In this document: piece by piece, positions 1 to 7,161 of the stretch
Position numbering within the stretch: position 1 is the first letter of the stretch
Layout: each line of letters opens with the position of its first letter
IMG/VR virus record: IMGVR_UViG_3300037346_000583
Span: 1-25,715 of that record
DNA from: a virus
DNA length: 25,715 bases
Reading direction: 5' to 3' (one strand)
Position numbers and translations under genes: made by a program
Notes under the pieces: generated by a model
Databases searched by the model: none
What the model saw: the letters and a program-made list of their open reading frames with translations, nothing else
What the model was told of the DNA's origin: nothing

Positions 1-1214
1 ACTGAACCAACTGTGGTAATCTGTATATTTCCACCAGTAAGACCAGTTACATTAATACTAGTACCACTTGGTACTGTAACTGTATTTGTAACTTGTGCAG
101 ATCTAGCATATGAAAGATCCGAAACAATTGATGCATGATATGATAGGAAATTAACATCATCTTGGATGCCGCTAGATTGTGAATATTCAATATTATGTCC
201 AATTAGATCAATACCACCTGGTACACCATCAATAAGAAAATCTCCACTAAATAGGTCTTCATTAACTGTACAGAATAAACCTGTAGTTGTAGAGTCAGCA
301 TTGATCACGTTTTCAATGAAAAGATTTCTACCAACAAGGTCTACAAAATCTGGTAATAAACATGCGGTGTAAGTTGCAATTAAGTTAACTTCACTTTCGT
401 TAAAAAATTCTTGTAAAAGTGTATCTGTAGTATCAGATGAAAATTTCTTTCTTTTAATTCCTAATGTTTTATCAAAATAAGTTTGGAATGTTGGGTCAGC
501 CTCAAATCTTTCATAAGGTGTTGCTGTACCAAATTCACCACCAAAATTACCTTCTAATACAAATACATCAACCATAAAATCAGAGATTAAACTATCTCTA
601 TTTAAAAAACCAGGTACATTTGCAGCGCCGTACCACTCTTCAACAGTAACGTTGAATGATGAAACGTTTGCGTTTGCTGATTTCTTTACCATGATTGAAA
701 TTGGATTCTGTCCTAAATTAACAAAGTCCAAAAGATCATTAGTACTAAGAGAACTTAAAGTTGTTCTATTTGCACCAACATTATCTAAAAATGCATCAGT
801 ATCAGGAAAAAAGAATTTATCTCTGTTGTAAAATTTTTGGTATTCACCACTTGCACCTGAATTAATTTGTGCTTCTGGTGTTACAGAGGTACCTAACTTA
901 ATAAAGTCTACGGTGTCATCTGAGTCTAGTGCTAATAGGTTAAGCGCAAGAATTGGGCCTCTCTCTAAGGCAGCCAAACAGCTTCTGTGAAAATATGAAT
1001 CTTTTCTTTCAAGGTTTCTATCAATATCACCAAATACTTGCTTAAAGAAAGCAGTATCAGGTACAAAAACAGGCGTATTAAACGGACCTTTTTTAGAAAA
1101 ACCAACAAGTAGTCGAGTTTGGTTTGCAGGAATACTTACAACTTGACTTTTGTCGAATTCAAATCTGTATGAACCTGCTGCTTTAATAGATGCAATTTTA
1201 GGATCTAGTGCCAT
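1..1214 (-). CDS. 18: Tail sheath protein, gp18-like (3' end outside window)
   Basis: This is probably the contractile tail sheath subunit, which polymerises around the tail tube and contracts on infection. About 404 codons are open from an ATG at 1214 to the window edge; the C-terminus is missing. The translation opens MALDPKIASIKAAGSYRFEF, followed by a segment reading VGFSKKGPFNTPVFVPD and then FKQVFGDID. This N-terminal pattern (a short hydrophobic strand, then G-x-x-KGP-xNTP-x-x-V and a phage-sheath F-x-x-xFG block) is typical of myovirus sheath proteins. T4 gp18 has 659 residues, so roughly a third is absent. A late-promoter-like motif lies 29 bases upstream. It follows terminase large subunit, the T4 order 16-17-18. 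Recognition is by sequence pattern and gene order, not by a database search. Confidence 0.85.
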   Translation of the reverse strand, partial: MALDPKIASIKAAGSYRFEFDKSQVVSIPANQTRLLVGFSKKGPFNTPVFVPDTAFFKQVFGDIDRNLERKDSYFHRSCLAALERGPILALNLLALDSDDTVDFIKLGTSVTPEAQINSGASGEYQKFYNRDKFFFPDTDAFLDNVGANRTTLSSLSTNDLLDFVNLGQNPISIMVKKSANANVSSFNVTVEEWYGAANVPGFLNRDSLISDFMVDVFVLEGNFGGEFGTATPYERFEADPTFQTYFDKTLGIKRKKFSSDTTDTLLQEFFNESEVNLIATYTACLLPDFVDLVGRNLFIENVINADSTTTGLFCTVNEDLFSGDFLIDGVPGGIDLIGHNIEYSQSSGIQDDVNFLSYHASIVSDLSYARSAQVTNTVTVPSGTSINVTGLTGGNIQITTVGS

Positions 1215-1243
1215 TTTTATAATATATTTTTTTTATTGCTTTT

Positions 1244-1254
1244 TTTATATATTC
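1244..1254 (-). promoter_or_regulatory. T4-type late promoter motif before tail sheath gene
   Basis: The minus strand reads GAATATATAAA, close to the T4 late -10 element TATAAATA recognised by gp55. It lies in the short gap after the terminase gene and 29 bases before the sheath ATG. The same 11-base word recurs before several other virion genes here. Confidence 0.6.
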
Positions 1255-1273
1255 AAGGAAGAAATACTTTTTT

Positions 1274-3346
1274 CTACACAAGATCATATATATCATAATT
1301 TAAGTTTCCACCTTTAGAATCTTTTTCTAAGATAATATCAATCTTTTCTTGAATACTATCATCTACTTGGTCATAGATCTCTTCGGCAAAATCAGAAAAG
1401 TCTAATGTAAAGAAAAACTCAGAACTATTTATACTCGTCATAATGAGATCATCATTGCCTAATTGACCAGCATATGAGCCGTTTGGGAGTTTACCAAAAG
1501 TAGATGCTTCATATACAGTTTTCTTGTCTTTCAAAATAATTTTATTTTGAGCAATGTACTTTTTGAAGTTTTGGCAAAAAATAGGTTTATTATCTTTTTT
1601 GATTTTAAGACCAAAGTTTTTAATCTTTGCATCAATACGATGCTTAAATTTTACAACCATTTCTTCATCAAAGTCATTCCTTTGTGGGAAGACTGTTTCA
1701 AGTCTTCTTATAAGTTCTCCACCAAACATATTCCATTCAATAATAAGTTTTAAGTTTTCAGAGTAAAACATATCAAATGCTAAAATATAAATAGATTTTG
1801 CAAATTCTTCAATAGTATGTTCATTACTTCTAAATCTACCAACCTGTCTTAGCCTAAAAAAGTCAGTGAAAGCACCTGGTGAAGTAACTCGTTTCCAATC
1901 ATGTTCATCCATTAATTCTATCTTAAAAATATTTACGATAGAGTAGTCACCACCATTACCTTCTGCTATATCTATAGAAAATACCCAATAGTTAGAGTCT
2001 TCTTCTATTTCATCTAAATCAAAATTAGGATCCCATAAAAGTCCTGCATAATCAATATCTTCATCTTCAAATTCTGGAATTTCCCTATGAACAAATTCTA
2101 TTTGTTCATTCTGTAATTTTTTAAGACTATCAGCACTTAGTAATAAAGAAGACCCAGCTATAAATTGATTTCCATATTGGCGATTAAATGCTTCCTCGGA
2201 ACCAAGATTAGCAACTTCCTGTCTCATCCATGCATCATCTCTACCAGGTACATCCCACCAATCAACCCTAAATGGACTATATTCATTCAATCCCTTTTCG
2301 GATGCTGAATAAATGTCATAGAATTTATTAAAGCCGTTCGGGGTACTAGTAATAATTACCTTTGAGTTTATAGATGCAGATACTGTAGGATAAACGTTTT
2401 CATAAAAAGTTTCCACGAAGTTTTGTGGGATATGTGCAAACTCATCCATAAATAATAAATGAATGGTAAAACCAATCGCAGCTTTCTTTGTTGTGGTTTG
2501 TCCAATAATACGACAACCATTATCAAATTTTGAATTAAATACATCCCATTTAAGAACACCAGGTTTTAAAAAGAATGGTAAATGTTCAAGAATAGTTTTA
2601 CCCTTATCGATAATTTCTCTAGTAGTAGCACCTTTATTTGAAAGTATAAGAGAATTTTTATCATAATTAAATAAGGAATACCATGCAATGAAAATCGACG
2701 AGCAAATTGTGTTATGTGAAAGTATTCCATTACTCCAATATCTATGATTTTGACTATCAACACTTACATCAAACATAGAAACAGTAGAGTTATGCTTAAT
2801 TATGTTTGTGACTATAATAGGCCCATCCAATGTGATTACATAATCGCCAGGCTTAATATTCTTTAGAAAAACTTCCTCATACTCTCTATTAAAAAGTATA
2901 TGGTTATCGGCACCTTCTAAATATAACCCATTAAACAATTCAATTCTATATACATCATACGGTTGTGTTATATGAATATTTGAAATAGGTTCCCAACCGG
3001 TATCTGTATCAATCCAAATATTATTTAGTTCTAATGAATTTAGAAGTTTTTTCTTTATATCATTTTGATCCAAGATCATGTGCCTATATTCAATATGTTC
3101 TATAAATTGAATTAGATTAAGTATGATATTTTTTAGTATATTAATCATGTAAAAGTTGTATACATTTTTTATAGTTTCAGTTGGATTTTCATTATATTCT
3201 TTCTCCCATATAACAAGAACTTGGTAATTGTATACTTCAGCTAATTGATTTTTATTCTTGTCATAATTCCAAATTTCCTTTACAGTTAAACCTTTATTTT
3301 TATTTAGATGGTACTTTCTTTCTATTAAAAGAGTCAAGCTTTTCAT
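1274..3346 (-). CDS. 17: Terminase large subunit, C-terminal part, preceded by C-intein (split gene)
   Basis: This frame encodes most of the DNA-packaging motor. Residues about 90-212 are a C-terminal intein half ending HRYWSNGILSHN; Thr213 onward is the terminase C-extein. The extein carries Walker B LLFMDE (about 297-302), a coupling motif VIITSTPNG (about 331-339), and a nuclease domain with the acidic motif SIDIAEGNGGDYS. It lacks its own Walker A, which is on the neighbouring frame at 3300-3872. Joining 127 N-extein and 478 C-extein residues gives 605, against 610 for T4 gp17. Residues about 20-66 match the C-terminal block of a Vsr-like endonuclease. The true start is uncertain: ATGs at 3346, 3148 and 3079 are possible, and 3079 would give a 123-residue C-intein. 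The first ATG overlaps the upstream frame by 47 bases. Function needs protein trans-splicing, or the frames are one intein broken by a 1-base insertion. Confidence 0.9.
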   Translation of the reverse strand: MKSLTLLIERKYHLNKNKGLTVKEIWNYDKNKNQLAEVYNYQVLVIWEKEYNENPTETIKNVYNFYMINILKNIILNLIQFIEHIEYRHMILDQNDIKKKLLNSLELNNIWIDTDTGWEPISNIHITQPYDVYRIELFNGLYLEGADNHILFNREYEEVFLKNIKPGDYVITLDGPIIVTNIIKHNSTVSMFDVSVDSQNHRYWSNGILSHNTICSSIFIAWYSLFNYDKNSLILSNKGATTREIIDKGKTILEHLPFFLKPGVLKWDVFNSKFDNGCRIIGQTTTKKAAIGFTIHLLFMDEFAHIPQNFVETFYENVYPTVSASINSKVIITSTPNGFNKFYDIYSASEKGLNEYSPFRVDWWDVPGRDDAWMRQEVANLGSEEAFNRQYGNQFIAGSSLLLSADSLKKLQNEQIEFVHREIPEFEDEDIDYAGLLWDPNFDLDEIEEDSNYWVFSIDIAEGNGGDYSIVNIFKIELMDEHDWKRVTSPGAFTDFFRLRQVGRFRSNEHTIEEFAKSIYILAFDMFYSENLKLIIEWNMFGGELIRRLETVFPQRNDFDEEMVVKFKHRIDAKIKNFGLKIKKDNKPIFCQNFKKYIAQNKIILKDKKTVYEASTFGKLPNGSYAGQLGNDDLIMTSINSSEFFFTLDFSDFAEEIYDQVDDSIQEKIDIILEKDSKGGNLNYDIYDLV
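2711..3079 (-). other. C-terminal half of terminase intein
   Basis: This is a 123-residue intein segment counted from the ATG at 3079. It contains the block B-type motif GADNHILF (histidine for N-S shift chemistry), a GD turn (KPGDYVI), a block F-like stretch (MFDVSVDSQNHRYW), and the terminal His-Asn followed by Thr+1 of the extein. Block B is normally on the N-terminal half of canonical split inteins. Here it is on the C-half, as in the atypical metagenomic AceL-TerL type. It is clearly homologous to the C-intein at 10536-10883 (shared DTGW, GADNHILF, NHRY, LSHN). Confidence 0.88.
3149..3289 (-). pseudogene. Remnant of Vsr/EDxHD-like homing endonuclease in terminase intein
   Basis: Residues about 20-66 of the downstream frame read KEIWNYDKNKNQLAEV and then NYQVLVIWEKEY. 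This resembles the last helix-strand block of Vsr-fold nucleases; in E. coli Vsr the equivalent is GWRVLIVWEC. The catalytic N-terminal part of such an enzyme is not present upstream. The same block remains at 10887-11042 in the gp44 intein. It is read in frame with the C-intein only if the ATG at 3346 is used. Assignment is from motif memory, not a profile search. Confidence 0.6.
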
Positions 3347-3872
3347 ATAATTTCCATAAAAAATATTTAGCTTTTTCTATCAAGGAAAGTTTACGTTGCA
3401 TTTTAAGTGTTTCAAAATATAATCTACCAATAGTTGTTTTAACCCCCTGGCCGTCCTTTAAAATTAGAATTTCAGTAGAATGCAAAGAGCATTTGCCAAT
3501 TTGTCTACTTGCTAAACATACATTAAACCTTTCCTTCTGAAACTGTTTTAACATTTCTTCCTGGTACGGTCGTAATTCAATAGTCTGCAAACCAAAATCG
3601 GTCATAACAGTACAATAAGTATTAGCAAAGTATACAATATCAGTTGCACACCTTTTTATTTCCTTTATTTCATGAGAGGTATAATTAAAAACCATGTTAC
3701 CCTTTCTTAGATTTGAATTACCTTCGTAAAATGGTGTTGACTTTGGTTTATAACCCTCTTCTATTGCAATCATAAGCTGTTCAACCTTTTCACTTGTCCA
3801 TGAAAAAGATTCTTCAGTCTTACCTATCTGTAATTCAAATCCAGCACTAGGTGCTTGTGGTTTTTGCGCCAT
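3300..3872 (-). CDS. 17: Terminase large subunit, N-terminal part, followed by N-intein (split gene)
   Basis: Residues 1-127 are the N-terminal segment of gp17, ending at the P-loop ASRQIGK (T4 gp17 has SRQLGKTT). The extein then stops: Cys128 begins an intein with block A CSLHSTEILILKDG, and the frame runs 63 residues into intein before a stop. Only about 25-30 of these look like core N-intein; the last ~33 (RKLSLIEKAKYFLWKLYEKL) look like the linker into an endonuclease insertion. The start ATG at 3872 follows the stop of the GroES gene by a few bases, with an A/T-rich leader and no Shine-Dalgarno. A 1-base deletion near 3310-3320 would join this frame to the downstream one, so a contiguous intein damaged by one frameshift (or a sequencing error) is the alternative to a genuine split. 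Confidence 0.88.
   Translation of the reverse strand: MAQKPQAPSAGFELQIGKTEESFSWTSEKVEQLMIAIEEGYKPKSTPFYEGNSNLRKGNMVFNYTSHEIKEIKRCATDIVYFANTYCTVMTDFGLQTIELRPYQEEMLKQFQKERFNVCLASRQIGKCSLHSTEILILKDGQGVKTTIGRLYFETLKMQRKLSLIEKAKYFLWKLYEKLDSFNRKKVPSK
3402..3491 (-). other. N-terminal half of terminase intein (core)
   Basis: The intein begins at Cys128 (codon 3491-3489), immediately after Lys of the Walker A motif, and carries only splicing block A (CSLHSTEILI, compare CLSYETEIL in DnaE inteins). About 30 residues are core; the distal boundary is an estimate. Confidence 0.8.
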
Positions 3873-3876
3873 AAAT

Positions 3877-4131
3877 TTATTCTATAATTCCAAGAACATG
3901 CACTTCATGTAAAATTTCATAATCTTCATCATCTAATGTAAACATAGTACCACGCCCTATGGTTTTAATAATTGTATCACCAACATTAATAACACTAGAG
4001 TCTGAGCATATTGCTGTAGCTTTACGATTATATTTTTCTTCACTCAATATGAGGCCACTTGCTGTTACAACTTCTTGTTTTAGTTCTTTAATAAGAACAT
4101 ATTTATTCTTCATCTTGATCTCCATCGACAT
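3877..4131 (-). CDS. GroES-like co-chaperonin (gp31 role)
   Basis: This small protein of 78-84 residues has a GroES-like layout: an opening strand KNKYVLIKE, a short loop with hydrophobic tripeptide (TASGLILSEE, corresponding to the mobile loop that docks on GroEL), a GDTIIK turn as in GroES VGD-x-V, and an ending EILHEVHVLGIIE that resembles the GroES C-terminus. In T4, gp31 replaces host GroES so GroEL can fold gp23; the same role is inferred here. Starts at 4131, 4125 and 4113 are all ATG; MKNKYVLI at 4113 aligns best with the family. The gene overlaps the end of the terminase small subunit frame by up to 29 bases, indicating translational coupling. It is shorter than GroES (97) and gp31 (111). 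Confidence 0.72.
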   Translation of the reverse strand: MSMEIKMKNKYVLIKELKQEVVTASGLILSEEKYNRKATAICSDSSVINVGDTIIKTIGRGTMFTLDDEDYEILHEVHVLGIIE

Positions 4132-4720
4132 CTCTTATATCTTCTTCGTTAATACTATCTTGTAATGCTCTCATTAAATCTTTAGTTCCTCTTGTCTTGA
4201 TACCAGAAGGTGAGCCTCCTTTTTTAGTGGACTGTGTTTCATTACTACTATGATATACATCAATATCCCTGGATATTTTCTTTGCATTTTCTTCAATTGC
4301 AACCATGTACATTGTTTGGCTTTTGATAATATCTAATAAGGTTCTTTGTAGGTCACTTAAAACTTCAAACATTCTAGGAGATGTATCACCTTCATTGATA
4401 GTATCCATTAGAGTTGATATTGCGGATTCACTATTTTGCATTTGGCGAATTAACATACTCAACGCATATTCATCTAGCTCTGCTTTTGCTTTAATGTATT
4501 CGTGCTCCTCGATAATTTCTTCACTAAGATAAAACTTAAGAAGGTTTTGCATGACCTTTTTTGCTTTATTCTTAGCCCTTTCAGTTAAAACTACCTGAGT
4601 GCTTTCAGATCTAACTTTATGAAGCTGTGGAGTTTCACTTAATCCAGGAACCTCATCTGGTAAGTCATTTAGTAGATCCCCGAGGCTATCTCTAAAACTG
4701 TCTTTAGAATTGTTTTTCAT
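4103..4720 (-). CDS. 16: Probable terminase small subunit, gp16-like
   Basis: The 205-residue product has an acidic, low-complexity N-terminus (LGDLLNDLPDEVPGL), a long predominantly helical middle (about 45-155, ERAKNKAKKVMQNLL through QMQNSESAISTLMDTI), and an acidic C-tail (DVDGDQDEE). T4 gp16 (164 residues) also has a central coiled-coil that oligomerises and recognises concatemer DNA for gp17. Position directly upstream of GroES and gp17 supports the call. I recognise no specific gp16 sequence motif, so the identity rests on size, helical layout and context. Confidence 0.62.
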   Translation of the reverse strand: MKNNSKDSFRDSLGDLLNDLPDEVPGLSETPQLHKVRSESTQVVLTERAKNKAKKVMQNLLKFYLSEEIIEEHEYIKAKAELDEYALSMLIRQMQNSESAISTLMDTINEGDTSPRMFEVLSDLQRTLLDIIKSQTMYMVAIEENAKKISRDIDVYHSSNETQSTKKGGSPSGIKTRGTKDLMRALQDSINEEDIRDVDGDQDEE

Positions 4721-4732
4721 TAACCATTAATT

Positions 4733-4748
4733 TAGAATATATATTCTA
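4733..4748. repeat. 16-bp perfect palindrome in intergenic gap
   Basis: The bases tagaatatatattcta form a perfect inverted repeat between the LamG-like gene and terminase small subunit. It contains GAATATAT, the left part of the late-promoter motif found elsewhere, but not TATAAA. It may be a divergent promoter variant or a small operator; either role is speculative. Confidence 0.4.
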
Positions 4749-4749
4749 C

Positions 4750-6699
4750 TTATCTAGGGTTAGATTCTTTTGATAGTAATAATTGTGGAGCTGCATTATC
4801 AACTAAGAGTGTTAAGTGAGTATCTTGTATAACATATTGAGATAAAACTAATGATTGTAATTCTTGCTCAATAGGTTTCTTCCAAATCCTAATGTTTGTA
4901 ATATCTAACTCACAACCTAGTAATCTCCATGAATTTGAATCAACTACATTGACTGGGGTATAATCCTTAGTTTCAACAAATATATTATTTAATGTAGCAC
5001 TAATGTTTGGATTAATCGCTCCTGAAGGTGCTATAGTTTCATATACAAAAAGACTCAACTGTCTAGCAACATTGTTTAGATTAATTACAACAGCATACCA
5101 GGAGTCTTTATATAATGTAACATTTTGCGCCTTGAAATTATATTTAAAATAATTATCATTAATTTTTAATATGAACCAATTGGGTGTTTGTATAAATGAA
5201 ACCAATTGTGATGGTGGTAAATTTGAATTTTCATATACTAAAAATTGATTGCTAGCTTCTTTATTAAATCTAGGGTTTCCTTGAAAAGTATTGGTGGTAT
5301 ATGTAACATCAATATCTATACTCGTAGTACCAATTGCAATAATTCTATGAATACCATTATATGAAGTTGTACCAATTACATTTACCCAATCACCAATAGC
5401 TAAAGAATTTATCGGTAATCCTGTTGTATTTAATTTAACTTTACCGCTGCTATTACTAATTCCTGTTACTACAACGTTTGATCCTATTGGATTAATATAT
5501 TTTGGTCTAATCCAAAATGTAAATGATCTATCTTGAGAATCGGTCCAACCTTTATCATATCTATATTCAACAGTGTCTGCTGCTTTACTCATTGTTCCTA
5601 ATTGGTAATTATATTTAGAAATGATAGTCCAATTATTATAAATATTTTCTTCTTTAATTAAAACTTTCTTATCTAAGATTCTTCTAACATAATCATTAGA
5701 TAATGTACCTATTGTGTTATACTGATTAGGTTTTCTAACATCATCTAGTTCATTGTTTCTTTCTACATCAAATTTAGATTCACTATTAACTAATGAATCT
5801 TTTATTGCTTCTATGTTTTTGTCAGGATATAAGACAGCTGTTCTCTGTTGATATGGTACTAAACTTACTCTCCAATATGATCCACTATATAAAAAGTCAT
5901 CAGCTTCTGCAACAGAATCAACTTCATACATCTTATTCATATATTGTTCAAAATATAAATAATCTCTCATTTGAGGTTTTGTACCAACACCAAATACTTG
6001 CTGAAACGCGGATTTAACAACGTGAATTTCAAATTGTACTGGAAAATCCATCATAAGAGGGTTAAATTGAATCTCTCGTGTTGGTAATGTATTATCAGGA
6101 AACATTATCTTAACCTCTGCTGTTGAAATAACATTAAATAAAGAATATTCCTTTAAGATAACATCTTTACTTCGTTGATCTGCAGCTGTTTTAAAATACT
6201 TAACACAAAAACCAAAAAGAGTAGATGCAACAGCAGATAACTGATTATATGTTTGTACTGCTCTTGATAGATCATATGGGTTCCATGAACCTGCACAACA
6301 ATCAACAACTAAGTTTTGTGCGCCTGTCATAGAGTCACTATCACAACAATTAATTTGTGGTACTTTACATATAACACCACCGTCTGTAACGATTTCTAAC
6401 GAAATTGATTTGAATTCTAGTGTGCCATCGCCCACCTGTTCATACTTATATTGAATCCAAAATGGATTAATTGGACTTATTAATAAACCCTCTAGACTCA
6501 CATTATTTAATGGAATCCAGTCAGAATATGTGACACTATCTATACCCCATCTAAATGATTTATTATAATATGTAGAAGTAGTTTCACCAACAGTTTCATC
6601 ACTGTAGCTTAGTATTTCAACAACATCTTTATAAGGTTCTTGGAGACTAATTAAAATAGCATCTCCATTTTCGTTCGTTTGTGATCCATTAACAGCCAT
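4750..6699 (-). CDS. Virion structural protein with C-terminal LamG/ConA-like domain
   Basis: This 649-residue protein has no obvious catalytic motif. The N-terminal 110 residues are beta-rich with a Trp pair (SFRWGIDSVTYSDWIPL), resembling tail or neck adaptor folds. Two close Cys-Cys pairs follow (INCCDSD and VDCCAGSW, about residues 119-140). The C-terminal third (about 385-630) has the pattern of a laminin-G/concanavalin jelly roll: SFTFWIRP, then SWYAVVINLNN, QLSLFVYE and finally ITNIRIWKKPI. Such domains bind glycans or decorate phage particles. It starts at an ATG three bases after the upstream membrane-protein stop. Location just before the terminase genes, in the place of T4 neck/whisker genes, suggests a neck, fibre or baseplate role. 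I cannot name the T4 counterpart. Confidence 0.6.
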   Translation of the reverse strand: MAVNGSQTNENGDAILISLQEPYKDVVEILSYSDETVGETTSTYYNKSFRWGIDSVTYSDWIPLNNVSLEGLLISPINPFWIQYKYEQVGDGTLEFKSISLEIVTDGGVICKVPQINCCDSDSMTGAQNLVVDCCAGSWNPYDLSRAVQTYNQLSAVASTLFGFCVKYFKTAADQRSKDVILKEYSLFNVISTAEVKIMFPDNTLPTREIQFNPLMMDFPVQFEIHVVKSAFQQVFGVGTKPQMRDYLYFEQYMNKMYEVDSVAEADDFLYSGSYWRVSLVPYQQRTAVLYPDKNIEAIKDSLVNSESKFDVERNNELDDVRKPNQYNTIGTLSNDYVRRILDKKVLIKEENIYNNWTIISKYNYQLGTMSKAADTVEYRYDKGWTDSQDRSFTFWIRPKYINPIGSNVVVTGISNSSGKVKLNTTGLPINSLAIGDWVNVIGTTSYNGIHRIIAIGTTSIDIDVTYTTNTFQGNPRFNKEASNQFLVYENSNLPPSQLVSFIQTPNWFILKINDNYFKYNFKAQNVTLYKDSWYAVVINLNNVARQLSLFVYETIAPSGAINPNISATLNNIFVETKDYTPVNVVDSNSWRLLGCELDITNIRIWKKPIEQELQSLVLSQYVIQDTHLTLLVDNAAPQLLLSKESNPR

Positions 6700-6702
6700 T
6701 GA

Positions 6703-7134
6703 TTATGAATTTATTTGTTGACGATTATCAGAATTAATTGAGGTATCCTCGCTCTTATAAGTTTCACCAATAATATATGAACCTACAAATGGAGTTAATG
6801 CTGCAAAATACGCAGATGCACCCATTAAGTCATTATTTTTAATAATAACCCAAGTGCCTACAATCAACCATAATAATATGGTAATGTACATCATAGATTC
6901 TCTTCTACTATTTGTACCCAATGAAAATATTGATGTTTTTTTGCTCTTTCTTATACTCTCTCCAAAAATATATGAAGCAACAAAACCAGTAAGAGATATG
7001 AAGTATGCAGCTAAATCAGTAAAATTAGTATCAAAATAGGATGCAAGTATACCAACAGCAACCCAAAGAAATATAACAATATAAGTAATGCATTCTCTCT
7101 TAGATTTACAACATCTTCTTAAAAACTTAATCAT
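6703..7134 (-). CDS. Four-helix membrane protein with internal duplication
   Basis: The 143-residue protein has four hydrophobic segments, at about 15-34, 40-58, 80-98 and 106-122. Residues 13-67 and 78-132 are two copies of one unit: RECITYIVIFLWVAVG matches RESMMYITILLWLIVG, AAYFISLTGFVASYIFGE matches SAYFAALTPFVGSYIIGE, and both units end KxxxTS. The N-terminus is basic (FLRRCCKSKRE), which favours an inside orientation. Function is unknown; phage inner-membrane proteins of this size include holins and superinfection-exclusion proteins, but nothing specific supports either. A late-promoter-like motif lies 15 bases upstream. Confidence 0.65.
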   Translation of the reverse strand: MIKFLRRCCKSKRECITYIVIFLWVAVGILASYFDTNFTDLAAYFISLTGFVASYIFGESIRKSKKTSIFSLGTNSRRESMMYITILLWLIVGTWVIIKNNDLMGASAYFAALTPFVGSYIIGETYKSEDTSINSDNRQQINS

Positions 7135-7149
7135 AAGGTAATATTTTTG

Positions 7150-7160
7150 TTTATATATTC
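7150..7160 (-). promoter_or_regulatory. T4-type late promoter motif before membrane-protein gene
   Basis: The minus strand reads GAATATATAAA, the same word as at 1244-1254. It falls between the stop of the 222-residue gene and the ATG at 7134, and would mark the switch from the replication module to the late module that follows. Confidence 0.6.
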
Positions 7161-7161
7161 C

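Noticed and set aside
166-372. 68-codon plus-strand frame inside the tail sheath gene
   Set aside because: It lies antisense within a clearly coding minus-strand sheath gene and has no recognisable protein features.
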